A stretch of DNA of 40,140 nt from Bacillota bacterium (GTDB taxonomy: Bacteria > Bacillota > Clostridia > Oscillospirales > Acutalibacteraceae), in the NCBI GenBank assembly GCA_023391275.1, contig JAEWBE010000060.1, positions 1-40,140 of the forward strand, in the 5' to 3' direction. The position numbers and the translations under genes are program-made. Positions 1-9,016 of this stretch are shown here, piece by piece. The notes below the pieces were generated by a model. It saw only the letters and a list, made by a program, of their open reading frames with translations. It ran no database searches and was not told where the DNA came from. Each line of letters starts with the position of its first letter. Position 1 is the first letter of the stretch.

Positions 1-1147
1 TCCACGCACCCACGAGGGGTGCGACGAAAGCCAATTAATTAATAAGCCGTTGCCGTTTTATTTCAATCCACGCACCCACGAGGGGTGCGACGGTGGGGGT
101 GATCTGATTGATTGAGGTAATACACAATTTCAATCCACGCACCCACGAGGGGTGCGACCACTCCTTTTTTAATATGCCGCTTAGTTCTTAGTATTTCAAT
201 CCACGCACCCACGAGGGGTGCGACCTGCTCCAACATTGCCGGGTATTGATTCGGATTACTGATTTCAATCCACGCACCCACGAGGGGTGCGACTTCGGCG
301 TCCTGTAAGCTATCCATTTGATTTTATATTTCAATCCACGCACCCACGAGGGGTGCGACCCAACCAAGCCTTCCGAGAGATCCCAACCGTTTAATTTCAA
401 TCCACGCACCCACGAGGGGTGCGACCGAAAGCTAAAGTGTATCCGAACGGTCAGCATAATTTCAATCCACGCACCCACGAGGGGTGCGACACGAGTACAA
501 TGTTGTTCTTGAAAATCCTGACCGATTTCAATCCACGCACCCACGAGGGGTGCGACCCAAGGAGGTTATTTTTTTACCATAGAAAAGCACGATTTCAATC
601 CACGCACCCACGAGGGGTGCGACCCAACCAAGCCTTCCGAGAGATCCCAACCATTCAATTTCAATCCACGCACCCACGAGGGGTGCGACCATTCATTTCA
701 ATCGATTTATTTCCCTCAATAAGATTTCAATCCACGCACCCACGAGGGGTGCGACGCTTGCACTTGCCGTTGTCAACTGGATTGTTATATTTCAATCCAC
801 GCACCCACGAGGGGTGCGACAAAGAAATTATCAGATCACACGCAGAATCAAAAGATTTCAATCCACGCACCCACGAGGGGTGCGACTATGTAAAACACCA
901 GAAGCGATATAGTAACAAGATTTCAATCCACGCACCCACGAGGGGTGCGACCCAAAACCGAAAAATATGGATAACGACGTTAGATTTCAATCCACGCACC
1001 CACGAGGGGTGCGACAAATTCACAACAAGGACAATAAGGCATTTCAGGTATTTCAATCCACGCACCCACGAGGGGTGCGACGCGTAATTTGAAATTGCCT
1101 ACTCTCTCCCCTCATATTTCAATCCACGCACCCACGAGGGGTGCGAC
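1..1147 (-). CRISPR. Type I-C CRISPR array (17 full repeats plus 1 partial)
   Basis: A 32-bp direct repeat recurs every 64 to 69 bp. Full copies start at 60, 127, 193, 262, 328, 394, 459, 525, 592, 658, 724, 789, 855, 920, 984, 1050 and 1116; the first copy (1-25) is cut by the window edge. All copies read as identical. In crRNA orientation (minus strand) the repeat begins GTCGCACC, forms a 7-bp hairpin (CGCACCC/GGGTGCG) and ends ATTGAAAT, as in type I-C. By analogy with characterised Cas5d enzymes, cleavage after the hairpin would leave the 11-nt handle TGGATTGAAAT. Spacers are 32 to 37 nt. The leader-proximal, newest end is at 1147, so the missing part is the oldest. Spacers 360-393 and 624-657 are 34-nt near-duplicates differing at two positions. 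Confidence 0.99.
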
Positions 1148-1282
1148 AGCAAAATTAGACAAGACATGGGTTCCTCTTCCGTTGTTTTACCGAATTCGGG
1201 CTGAAAGTTTCCCTATAAAGGTGAACTTTATGTAATTAGCATCAATAATATTTCTTTTGGGATATTATAAGACTATTATATC
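1148..1282 (-). promoter_or_regulatory. CRISPR leader
   Basis: This AT-rich non-coding stretch lies between cas2 and the first repeat on the minus strand, where a leader is expected. Read in array orientation it carries two TATAAT-like boxes near 1263-1282 that could drive the pre-crRNA. It also holds a 6-bp dyad, AAAGTT at 1204-1209 with AACTTT at 1224-1229. Its role as adaptation and transcription leader is inferred from position. No ORF in it looks real. Confidence 0.8.
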
Positions 1283-1327
1283 AGTGCGAATCTCCCGTCG
1301 ATTCAATGTGCACTTGCCACTCGCACT
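1283..1327 (-). repeat. Inverted repeat at the cas2 end, repeat-like element
   Basis: AGTGCGA at 1283-1289 and TCGCACT at 1321-1327 form a perfect 7-bp inverted repeat that starts in the cas2 stop codon. On the minus strand the interior contains GTGC followed by ATTGAA, echoing the GTGC and ATTGAAA of the CRISPR repeat handle. I recall similar elements after cas2 in other type I-C loci, but cannot verify this here. It could be a folded RNA element, a leader-boundary signal or a degenerate repeat. Confidence 0.5.
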
Positions 1328-1617
1328 TAAACCATCAAAAGTCCTTCAACGTCATACGACGGTTTTGCGCCAATGTGTTCAACTCTGTTTTTGTAATTGT
1401 TTCCTAAATAATAAAACCGCAGGCTGTCATGCTCCTTATCAATGAGCGCTTCCAGCTTATACTGAACTTCCCTGCATTTAGCTGAGTCCAGCACACACTC
1501 AAACACGGAATTTTGTACGCGCTGCCCGTAATTGACACATACCTTCGCTACTTTACGAAGCCGTTTCTTCCCCGCGGCAGTCTCGGTATTCACATCATAT
1601 GTTATCAGGACAAGCAT
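1327..1617 (-). CDS. cas2: CRISPR-associated endoribonuclease Cas2
   Basis: This 96-residue protein starts MLVLITYDVNTE, with the ferredoxin-fold first strand and conserved Asp (YDV) of Cas2. It has the usual QNSVFEC segment in the middle and the expected length. Cas2 dimers join two Cas1 dimers to form the spacer-integration complex; its nuclease activity is not needed for that role. The ATG is preceded by AAGGGGAAAA. It is the last gene of the cas operon, 21 bp after cas1, and its stop codon overlaps an inverted repeat at the edge of the leader. Confidence 0.97.
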   Translation of the reverse strand: MLVLITYDVNTETAAGKKRLRKVAKVCVNYGQRVQNSVFECVLDSAKCREVQYKLEALIDKEHDSLRFYYLGNNYKNRVEHIGAKPSYDVEGLLMV

Positions 1618-1638
1618 TCGATTTTCCCCTTTTAAAAA

Positions 1639-2670
1639 TTATTTCCACAGAAATGGAGGATACTCATCCAGATCGCCGCGAATGGACCGTGCCAAGAGCA
1701 TTGCCTGCACATAAGGTGCAAGTCCCCATTCAATTTTCTCCCCGAGGAACGGATGGGTGATTACTTCCTGTTTCTTAGACTGCCAAGCCGCCAAGACCGC
1801 TTTTCTTGTGTCATCGTCCATAAGGACGGCTCCGTCTTCTTTTTTGAGGAATCCGCCGCCATGAATGATTCGTTTATTTATAAGAGACAGTACAAAACGA
1901 TCTGCATAAACAGAGCGGAATTCCTCCATTAAATCCAGCGCCAGCGAAATTCTTCCCGGGCGGTCACGGTGCATAAATCCCACATAGGGATCAAGTCCAA
2001 CCGTTTCCAGAGCGGCCGCCGCGTCATGTGCAAGCAGGGTATAGGCAAAGGACAGCAGCGCATTTGTATTATCCAGAGGCGGACGTTTATTGCGGCCGAT
2101 AAAGCAGAAGGAATCTTTTTGCTGTAAAATAAGGTCATTCAGAACCCCGAAATATTGCGTAGCGGCCTCTCCCTCGTATCCGCGCAGCCGATCCAGAGTT
2201 TGACTCTGCATTACGAGTTTCAGTGAATCGGAAAGGTTTTGGGACGCCAGTTTGATTTTATCCACATCAACGCACAGCGCATGATCCCTTGTTGCTCTTT
2301 CAATCATCCATCTGGAATTATACAGTTTGCCGATAATAAAATTTCGGGCAATTTGTGTGCTTTCATCCTCACTTTGAGAAATTGCATACTGCTGCTTGCG
2401 CAGGGTAACATTTCCCCTTACTTCGCCGACAACCCGTGCCAGAAAATGGCCGCTCTGTGTCATAAAACTCAGTGCAATGCTGTGCTTCGCGCACGCTCCC
2501 ATCAGGGCCGGGCTGGCTCCGGTATAGCCAAAAGTAACAATGCTTTCAAGGTTATGCAGAGGCAGTCGGGCTGCCTCTGCTTCCTCCTTTAAAACTACAA
2601 TATTCTCACCGTCCAGTGACAGATATGCGTCAGGAGAGGTAACATACAGCGTATTCAGGAGTTTTCGCAC
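1639..2670 (-). CDS. cas1: CRISPR-associated endonuclease/integrase Cas1 (type I-C)
   Basis: This 343-residue protein has the Cas1 two-domain layout: an N-terminal beta-rich region (residues 1-80) and a helical catalytic domain. Metal-binding residues are visible as the Glu of RGYEGEAA (about 166), the His of GFMHRDRPGR (about 234) and the acidic pair in LMEEFR (about 249). Cas1 integrates prespacers at the leader-repeat junction. The start is GTG, chosen because AGGAGGTGACAAC lies directly before it; the first 16 bp overlap the end of cas4, indicating translational coupling. Cas1 and cas2 together make up the adaptation module. Confidence 0.98.
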   Translation of the reverse strand: MRKLLNTLYVTSPDAYLSLDGENIVVLKEEAEAARLPLHNLESIVTFGYTGASPALMGACAKHSIALSFMTQSGHFLARVVGEVRGNVTLRKQQYAISQSEDESTQIARNFIIGKLYNSRWMIERATRDHALCVDVDKIKLASQNLSDSLKLVMQSQTLDRLRGYEGEAATQYFGVLNDLILQQKDSFCFIGRNKRPPLDNTNALLSFAYTLLAHDAAAALETVGLDPYVGFMHRDRPGRISLALDLMEEFRSVYADRFVLSLINKRIIHGGGFLKKEDGAVLMDDDTRKAVLAAWQSKKQEVITHPFLGEKIEWGLAPYVQAMLLARSIRGDLDEYPPFLWK

Positions 2671-3332
2671 GTTGTCACCTCCTGCACGGAATCATGAATA
2701 TAACGTGATACGGATTTATTCCTGCACAGCTTCGGCATGCAAAACTCCGCAAGGGAACAGGCTCTGCAGCTTTTTGTGGGCTGAACCTTCGGCGTGTAAC
2801 GCCTTTGGTACAATTCATGCATTTCAAGAAGCATTTCTTTCACCTTTTCGCGGAGTTCATCATCCAGTTTCACCTTTGCACGATGGTTGGTTTCCCCATA
2901 AAACAGATAACCTTCTTTGATTTCGCATGCAAGCATCTCTTCCAGACACATTGCCTGCGCACAAAGCTGAAGGTTATCGCAGTCGTTCTCCTTCGGGCCG
3001 CCGTGTTTATATTCGACTGGGACAGGAATCCACAGCCCGTCCCGGCCAAATATAGAAACTCCATGGGGAGATCGATGGAATTCTACAATATCGCATGCTC
3101 CGTTAATGCCAAGTATCCTCGAAAAAACCGGCATTCCTCTGGAGATGATGACATCTCCGCGCTTTTCCGCAAAGTACGGATCGTGCGCCTTATCATGAAG
3201 ATATTCCCCTTCCACCGTACGCAAATTCTCCTGCCAGCACTGCTCAATATGGATCAGCGCCCACTGCCGTCTGCAAAAAGCAAAATGCTGAATGCCGGAA
3301 AGGCTCAGAAAATCTTCTTCGTTGTATTCCAT
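2655..3332 (-). CDS. cas4: CRISPR-associated exonuclease Cas4 (type I-C)
   Basis: This 225-residue Cas4 has one N-terminal Cys (about residue 20, in FAFCRRQW) and a C-terminal Cys cluster (CRACSLAEFC near 189-198) that together bind a 4Fe-4S cluster. RecB-type nuclease residues are visible in GACDIVEF (Asp about 81), VEYKHG (Glu and Lys about 107-109) and the following Gln-rich helix. In type I-C, Cas4 works with Cas1-Cas2 to trim prespacers and set PAM orientation. No clear Shine-Dalgarno precedes its ATG, which lies 3 bp after the cas7 stop, so translation is probably coupled. Confidence 0.97.
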   Translation of the reverse strand: MEYNEEDFLSLSGIQHFAFCRRQWALIHIEQCWQENLRTVEGEYLHDKAHDPYFAEKRGDVIISRGMPVFSRILGINGACDIVEFHRSPHGVSIFGRDGLWIPVPVEYKHGGPKENDCDNLQLCAQAMCLEEMLACEIKEGYLFYGETNHRAKVKLDDELREKVKEMLLEMHELYQRRYTPKVQPTKSCRACSLAEFCMPKLCRNKSVSRYIHDSVQEVTTCENS

Positions 3333-3335
3333 GGG

Positions 3336-4217
3336 TTATATCATTCTGATCATGGTCACGCCGGCCGGAATCGCCTGCTCATCGATCGTGACCAAATAAT
3401 CACCGTATGTCCTAGGGACTGTTCCCTCCAGCTTCTTTTTTACGGACACCGTATCAAAAAGCTTGTACGACTGCGTATTGCCCAAAGCCGTGTCGTGCTT
3501 GAAAACGATCAGCTCGCGCACCGCCATTTTCCCCCGTGCGGCAGAATGGTCATATTCAAACATATTGATAATGGCTTCCCACAAAAGCGCCAAATCATCC
3601 TCGGAAAATTTGGTCACCTTTTGTGCCAGATTGGCAGACACATAGCCTTCCGCTTTATAAAGCGCATAGGGCACAATGTATTTTCTGCCCATTTCCGTTT
3701 CTTTTTTCTTCGCGTCTTCCTCCGTTGTAATTGCTACGCGTGTGATGGTCACCTCCTGCGGGACAATGGGGTCGATGCTGCGTGCGAACCCAAGCTGAAC
3801 CGGCCCCCGAACCTGCCCACAGTTCAGCTTTGCCTTTACAAAGGTGGTCATGACCGCGCCGAAAGTACGGATGTCATAAAAATTTTCACACATAAAATCA
3901 CGGATTTTCGTATCAATGTCACTTTTGCTGTCCTGTGCCTTCGCGGCATCGACGCCAAAATAATCAAGCGCTGTTTTATCGCTGGTATTGAGCGCAACAT
4001 TATCTTTTATGTAGATTTTATAACCTTTTTCATCTTCTTTTACCGTTTCCACATAATTTCGGATTTTGCGTTTCAGGCAGACATCCGTAACAATTCCGTA
4101 GTTTGTCTCAGGGTCGATCCGCGGCATATTGCCCGCGTCCGGGTCGCCGTTTGGGTTGCCGTTTTCCACGTCAAACAGGATTGTAAACTCGTAACGGTTT
4201 TTAATTGCTTCACTCAT
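3336..4217 (-). CDS. cas7: Cascade backbone protein Cas7 (Csd2, type I-C)
   Basis: This 293-residue protein belongs to the Csd2/Csh2 family. It opens with the signature FTILFDVENGNPNGDPDAGN, then MPRIDPETNYGIVTDVCLKRKIRNY. The RAMP-fold protein polymerises along the crRNA to form the Cascade backbone. Later segments typical of the family are DIRTFGAV and RGPVQLGFARSIDPI. It lies 20 bp after cas8c and 3 bp before cas4. The ATG follows a GAAGGGAAG ribosome site. The I-C complex is built from Cas5, Cas8c and Cas7, matching the three genes here. Confidence 0.98.
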   Translation of the reverse strand: MSEAIKNRYEFTILFDVENGNPNGDPDAGNMPRIDPETNYGIVTDVCLKRKIRNYVETVKEDEKGYKIYIKDNVALNTSDKTALDYFGVDAAKAQDSKSDIDTKIRDFMCENFYDIRTFGAVMTTFVKAKLNCGQVRGPVQLGFARSIDPIVPQEVTITRVAITTEEDAKKKETEMGRKYIVPYALYKAEGYVSANLAQKVTKFSEDDLALLWEAIINMFEYDHSAARGKMAVRELIVFKHDTALGNTQSYKLFDTVSVKKKLEGTVPRTYGDYLVTIDEQAIPAGVTMIRMI

Positions 4218-4237
4218 CTTGATTACTTCCCTTCAAA

Positions 4238-5998
4238 TTAATGTTTTGTAAAAAAGCTTGTCCGCTGCTGATAATATCCAAGAATAAAAAGCCCCTGTTC
4301 TTCAAGCGTAAGGTGCGCAGGAAATGGCGTTTTCTCCACATTCAAACGCCCCAGCAAATCTCCGGTCATTTTTTCGAACCTGAGCCCGTATTCTGCTTTG
4401 GAAACATGGTGGCCCGACAGCTTCAACAAGGTTGGAAAAACGCTGCCGGGTGTGGCACAGGCGGAAGTGAAAAATCGGTCCTTCATAGTTGAACTCCCGT
4501 TTGCTTCCTCCTGCGCTTTTTCCAAAACTGCAAACAGTCTGCCCAGAACATACGCTTTGTTGTCACTTTGCTCATTCAACGCCACTGATAAAACCTCCTT
4601 AAATAGATCCTTTCTTGTCAGGCAGGCTTTGATGCCCGCCGCTTTTCCATAGGTTACTTCCCGCTCCGCCTTTACCCGCAGTAATAAAGTCTGGTACAGG
4701 ATTGCGGGATACGCTGCCCCGGTTAAAATACTGCGCATCACGGCGCCTTCAAGCAGCGGCGAGGCCGTTTTTTCTTTTGCATTCGGTGAAACGGTTTCCG
4801 AAAGCAGCTTCCAAGGCGGAATCGTCTCCCGCTCACCTGCAAACTGTTTTTGAACGCGCATATTCTCATAATGCTGTGTGACTTTTTTCAAAAATCCGCC
4901 GAAATTATCCCGGATAAAGAAACGAACGGAAAGTCTGGCCGCGTTAGGCGATAACCCTAAAATATAAAAACCGACATTTTCATCGGCGCCCTCAAATGGC
5001 TGCGCCGGCAGTCCTGACGCCATTTTCTTCATGTAGTCTCTTACAAGGATTTCAGTTTTTTCATCCCTGCGCAGTGTGTTATCGTCTTTCTTCCCCTCAT
5101 CGGGAGGATTTAAAAACATGGAAAAGAATGCATTATACTGCGGATTGGACGTTTCCGCCCAAAATACCACCGTGGTATCCCCTATGCTAAATCGGTTATT
5201 TGGATTCGCGAGAAGATAATTCAAGGCGGTGCCGTAAGCAAAAGCGGCATACTTCCCCACCGGAGCGTTAAGTCCCTGCCCATCGTCCCGCCCGTAGGAC
5301 TCATAGGCTTTCGCATTAAAGGAAACGATGGCCGCACCCATCGCCTGCGCGCCCCGAACCCCTTTCAGATTGGGGTGGAGCCTTGCAATTTCACAGATTT
5401 CCCCGGTCACCAGGCACTGCATTTTTTCGCCGGAATTCTCCGCACTACTGATGTAATTTTCCCATGCCCTTTTCATCTCCGGATTTTTATGTAAGTACCC
5501 GCCGCCGTCCAGTTTGAATACAAGATTGGCTCCCTTTGAAATTTCTTCAAGATATGGGGCCAGCACTGAATTTTCCGCCGCTTTGTCACAGTCCCACTTC
5601 TGAACAAAATTGACGATAGCCGACGCTTCGTCACAGGAAACACCGTCTAAAACCTGTTCATGAAGCTGTTGAAACGCTTCAAAGCACTGCTTTGCGCGTT
5701 CAGGTTTCCCTTTGTTGTCGATTCCAAATACGTAGGAAGAATTATCACACAGAAAATTGGCCCTGATTCCAACGGATCTTTTACTTTGTTCGGGGATCAG
5801 CATGGCCTGTGGAACCTCAACCGTTTTCTTGCCTCGCTGCACCGTTTGCCGAAGCGGAATGATCCCTTGCAGTGCCCCGTCGGCAGATAGCGTAAGCGCG
5901 TAGGAAACATTTGCCGAACTGTAGCCCAGGGGGGCGATTCCGCTTTCCTCATCGCTGCTGAGTATGCTGTAATACCGCTCTAACGCCTGTAAAATCAT
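4238..5998 (-). CDS. cas8c: Cascade large subunit Cas8c (Csd1)
   Basis: This is a type I-C Cas8c (Csd1) of 586 residues, the normal size. It recognises the PAM and helps recruit Cas3; in characterised I-C systems an internal start also yields the small subunit Cas11c from the 3-prime part of this gene. Start choice: an upstream ATG at 6034 would overlap cas5 by 32 bp, but a perfect AGGAGGTGAT lies just before the ATG at 5998 (protein starting MILQALERYY), so that start is used. Family segments include NYLLANPNNRFSIGDTTVVFWAE and FYILGLSPNAARLSVRFF. It lies 4 bp after cas5. Confidence 0.97.
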   Translation of the reverse strand: MILQALERYYSILSSDEESGIAPLGYSSANVSYALTLSADGALQGIIPLRQTVQRGKKTVEVPQAMLIPEQSKRSVGIRANFLCDNSSYVFGIDNKGKPERAKQCFEAFQQLHEQVLDGVSCDEASAIVNFVQKWDCDKAAENSVLAPYLEEISKGANLVFKLDGGGYLHKNPEMKRAWENYISSAENSGEKMQCLVTGEICEIARLHPNLKGVRGAQAMGAAIVSFNAKAYESYGRDDGQGLNAPVGKYAAFAYGTALNYLLANPNNRFSIGDTTVVFWAETSNPQYNAFFSMFLNPPDEGKKDDNTLRRDEKTEILVRDYMKKMASGLPAQPFEGADENVGFYILGLSPNAARLSVRFFIRDNFGGFLKKVTQHYENMRVQKQFAGERETIPPWKLLSETVSPNAKEKTASPLLEGAVMRSILTGAAYPAILYQTLLLRVKAEREVTYGKAAGIKACLTRKDLFKEVLSVALNEQSDNKAYVLGRLFAVLEKAQEEANGSSTMKDRFFTSACATPGSVFPTLLKLSGHHVSKAEYGLRFEKMTGDLLGRLNVEKTPFPAHLTLEEQGLFILGYYQQRTSFFTKH

Positions 5999-6002
5999 CA
6001 GA

Positions 6003-6659
6003 TCACCTCCTGATTTCTGCGTTGGCAAGGTCAATCACGCCGTCTTTCATAACTGCCCGAAAAAACACAGGCTTGATACTGCGCATGTCGGAGTAATCCA
6101 TATCGTAAAGCATCCAGCCGAAATCTTTTTCGCCCTTTTGTTCCGGTGGAACAAAATCCTCCTCCGCCAGACGGAATGAAACCGGGAACTCCCTGCATCC
6201 GAAATAAGGATGGTGGAATGTTTCTCCGTTTCGCATCCTGCGCGTTGCCATTGCGTAAAATTTTTCTTCGCTATCCCGTTCACCGGCCTTGTCCGTCATT
6301 TCAAAGTGCGCTTCAATGCAGTAATGGACATCCTTTAAAATCATGGAGGCGCGCAGCTGCCTGTCTTTTGCCGTATTAAGGTATAATTGCCTGTCCCCGC
6401 TGAGCATTGCCCGTTTTACGCTGGGAGCCAGAATTTTTGTGCTCACCTCATTTCTTCGTATATTGGTAAATGTGATTGGATTATAAACATAGATTTTATC
6501 TATAATCCACCTGATTGCCGGCTTAAAAAGGATCGCCTCCAGTATCCCCCTGGCCGCCGAAGGGGTGATAACATCGTAGCTTACCCGTTCCGCTTTAAAT
6601 TCCGGACGCGTAAAAAGGGCATATGGCCCCTCTACGTCCAGCCGAATTCCGTATCCCAT
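6003..6659 (-). CDS. cas5: Cas5c (Cas5d), crRNA-processing subunit
   Basis: This 218-residue protein is type I-C Cas5 (Cas5d). Type I-C lacks Cas6, and Cas5d itself cleaves the repeat and stays on the 5-prime handle. Family motifs are YALFTRPEFKAERVSY at residues 13-28, ITPSAARGILEAI at 31-43 and NTAKDRQLRASMILKDVHY at 95-113. The Lys, Asp, Val and His of the last motif lie where catalytic residues are placed in characterised Cas5d. The Shine-Dalgarno is weak (GTGAGA). It is 62 bp after cas3 and 4 bp before cas8c, on the same strand. Confidence 0.97.
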   Translation of the reverse strand: MGYGIRLDVEGPYALFTRPEFKAERVSYDVITPSAARGILEAILFKPAIRWIIDKIYVYNPITFTNIRRNEVSTKILAPSVKRAMLSGDRQLYLNTAKDRQLRASMILKDVHYCIEAHFEMTDKAGERDSEEKFYAMATRRMRNGETFHHPYFGCREFPVSFRLAEEDFVPPEQKGEKDFGWMLYDMDYSDMRSIKPVFFRAVMKDGVIDLANAEIRR

Positions 6660-6721
6660 GCCAACATCTCACTTTCTTATTTATTTTTTAATTTTCTCAC
6701 GCTCAGGTGAACCCCTATGTT

Positions 6722-8869
6722 TTACAGGAAGATAGCCTCCCCGGTTTGCAGCACGGTATTGAGCCCCGTATCGGGCGAGTATTGAGCCGCATCGGCAAGA
6801 ACCGCCGTTTCCTCAAAAATCGGCTTTATGACAGAGCTTTTTAATAAAGCGGCATACTGATATTCATAAACACTGACGGTATAAGGCTGCAATGCGCGTA
6901 AAGCACCCTTTGGACTCTCGGCAAATTGAAGCTGTTGGATTAATTCTTCCGCTTTCGCATCATAGGGGATAATAACAGTTTTGGTGTTGTTTTCTATCAG
7001 CTGAAATTCCTGTTCAATATCCCGAAACGGAATGCTGCCCGTCTTTTCACAGCGTTTCAACATATCCATGATTCCCTTTGCATCCAACCCGCCTTCATAT
7101 TGATACAACTCCGAAAAAAAGGCTTTGATAGCCTGCGGCGACATGATATCGTCGTAATTGCGCATAATTTCCTCTGTTACGCTGATCGGCCGTTTTAAGG
7201 ATGCCGGCATACGTCTGGTATAATCCTCTTCCGGTGTGAAAAGATGAACCAGACCCAGAGAAGACCCTTTGCCTTCCCGGTTGCATCTGCCTGCCGCCTG
7301 AATAATTTCATCCAAACCCGCCATGGAACGATATAAAACCGGAAAATCCACATCAACTCCGGCCTCGATGATTTGTGTGGAAACGACCCGGCAGGGCAAC
7401 CCTTTTACAAGCCGCTGTTTAATCTGCGAAATAACTTTGCTTCGGTGCCTTGGGCACATAAGCGCCGACAAATGAAAATCTCCCTCCCCCTTCAGCAGTT
7501 TAAATAAGTCCTTCGCATGTTTTTTCGTATTCACAATACAGAGGACGGCATTGAGGGCATTGATTTCCTCCGCGAGCATCTCATTGGTCAGGCCGCCGCG
7601 CTTCACAATTTCCGTTCGTTTGAAAAATTCATACAGCTGATTGGTTCCGTCAACAATTTCAGCGGAAGCCATGCCTTTCGGGAACACCTTCTGCAGCGCC
7701 GGCTGAGTCGCGCTGCAAAGAACCGCCGTACACCGGTAGTTTTTTACCAACTCGGCAATTGCGTAAACACAGGGCCTTAAATAATCAACAGGCAGCATCT
7801 GCGCTTCGTCAAATATGATTACGCTGTTCGCAATGTTATGTAATTTCCGGCATCGTGAAACCCGGCTTGCGAAAAGGCTCTCAAAAAACTGAACATTGGT
7901 GGTCACCACGACCGGCACATCCCAGTTTTCACTGGCGAGCTTCTGCCGCAGCCCGACCTCTTCATCATTCAATTGACTGAAGTCAAAGTTTGAATGGTGT
8001 TCCAGAACATTAACATCCCCTAAAACCTTCTTAAATTCTGCAGCGTTCTGTTCAATGATGCTGGTGTAGGGGATGACATAAATGATTCTGTCCATTTTAT
8101 TTCTGCGCGCATGCTTCAGAGCAAACGCAAGTGAAGCAAATGTTTTTCCCCCGCCCGTCGGCACGGTAAGGGTAAACAGATTTCTGTCCTGTTCGGCCTT
8201 TTGAATGCATTGCTGTAAAATCTGCGTCCTTTTTTGATTTATTTCGCTTGCCGGATTTTCAAATTGCAGCAATTTGCGGTCAAGCAATTCACTCAGCTTT
8301 GCAATAGAGGCAAAATTACTCCGCTGAATTTTTCCCATGGACATAAACTTTTCAGTATCCAAAAAATCCGCATCCACAAGGCAAGAAAACAGCATACGAA
8401 CCGCAAAGGAAACAGAAAAACCGGCATTGTCCACCGGAACGATTGGAATTTTCTGCGGCACCGGGTATTGATCGAAATCAAATTCGTCGCGATAAGACTG
8501 ATACGGCTCAACCGTCCTTTTCATTCTGGCCCACAAGGAAGACTCCTCCTCCATGTCCGCCTGGCTTCCTCCATTGGGCAACCCGGAGTGATGCCCCGCG
8601 ACACAATAAGCAAGCAAACTTCCGCATGGAAACCGCTGACTGATCATCTGCGCTCCTGCGGTGGAATGGTCGACATGATCGTTCTTTCCCTTAATATATG
8701 CCTGAAATCTGTCGGAGTACTTTCCCACATCGTGCGAAATTCCACACCAAAAAGCCAGTTTTTCAAAGCCGAACGGTTTTGCAAATTCCTCGCACAATTC
8801 GGCAGCCCCTTCAAGGTGCTCTTTCACGCTTTGCTCTTCGCCGGTTTCACGCAGATGGGCAATATACAT
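6722..8869 (-). CDS. cas3: CRISPR-associated helicase-nuclease Cas3 (HD and helicase fused)
   Basis: This 715-residue Cas3 is the effector that degrades target DNA after Cascade binding. The N-terminal HD nuclease has ISHDVGKYSDRF (about residues 44-55) and further metal His residues in DHSTAGA and AGHHSG. The helicase core has Walker A PTGGGKTFA (about 237), a Walker B of IIFDEAQML (DEAQ rather than DEAH), CSATQPAL, and motif VI IQAAGRCNREGKG. Start: the upstream ATG at 8884 has AGGA touching it, whereas the ATG at 8869 has GAGG at a 9-nt spacing, so 8869 is preferred. It is first in the cas operon. Confidence 0.96.
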   Translation of the reverse strand: MYIAHLRETGEEQSVKEHLEGAAELCEEFAKPFGFEKLAFWCGISHDVGKYSDRFQAYIKGKNDHVDHSTAGAQMISQRFPCGSLLAYCVAGHHSGLPNGGSQADMEEESSLWARMKRTVEPYQSYRDEFDFDQYPVPQKIPIVPVDNAGFSVSFAVRMLFSCLVDADFLDTEKFMSMGKIQRSNFASIAKLSELLDRKLLQFENPASEINQKRTQILQQCIQKAEQDRNLFTLTVPTGGGKTFASLAFALKHARRNKMDRIIYVIPYTSIIEQNAAEFKKVLGDVNVLEHHSNFDFSQLNDEEVGLRQKLASENWDVPVVVTTNVQFFESLFASRVSRCRKLHNIANSVIIFDEAQMLPVDYLRPCVYAIAELVKNYRCTAVLCSATQPALQKVFPKGMASAEIVDGTNQLYEFFKRTEIVKRGGLTNEMLAEEINALNAVLCIVNTKKHAKDLFKLLKGEGDFHLSALMCPRHRSKVISQIKQRLVKGLPCRVVSTQIIEAGVDVDFPVLYRSMAGLDEIIQAAGRCNREGKGSSLGLVHLFTPEEDYTRRMPASLKRPISVTEEIMRNYDDIMSPQAIKAFFSELYQYEGGLDAKGIMDMLKRCEKTGSIPFRDIEQEFQLIENNTKTVIIPYDAKAEELIQQLQFAESPKGALRALQPYTVSVYEYQYAALLKSSVIKPIFEETAVLADAAQYSPDTGLNTVLQTGEAIFL

Positions 8870-9016
8870 TGACAAACGCCTCATTCCTAAATATATTATG
8901 ATGCCACTATATCATATTATTTGTCCCTTAATTGGGACTGAGCACTATTTCCCGTAAAAAATATAATTCAACTTGAAATCTTATCTTCTATATTGCTTGA
9001 TAATAACAATTTATTT

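Noticed and set aside
690..723. Spacer containing ATTTCAATC, resembling the start of the repeat
   Set aside because: Only nine bases match and the rest diverges at once; spacing to both neighbouring repeats is normal, so it is a coincidence and not a truncated repeat.
63..1087. Open reading frames through the CRISPR array (repeated VAPLVGAWIEI or NPRTHEGCD peptides)
   Set aside because: They arise only because the 32-bp repeat lacks stop codons in these frames. They have no ribosome sites and their repeats match the DNA repeat exactly.
2805..4241. Long plus-strand ORF of 478 codons antisense to cas4 and cas7
   Set aside because: It is a shadow of two well-identified cas genes, with no recognisable domain and an unusual composition.
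8923..8955. Possible target of a crRNA-like regulator upstream of cas3
   Set aside because: The match to the element after cas2 is 8 of 10 bases, expected by chance in a region of this length, and the adjacent bases fit a TTC PAM poorly.
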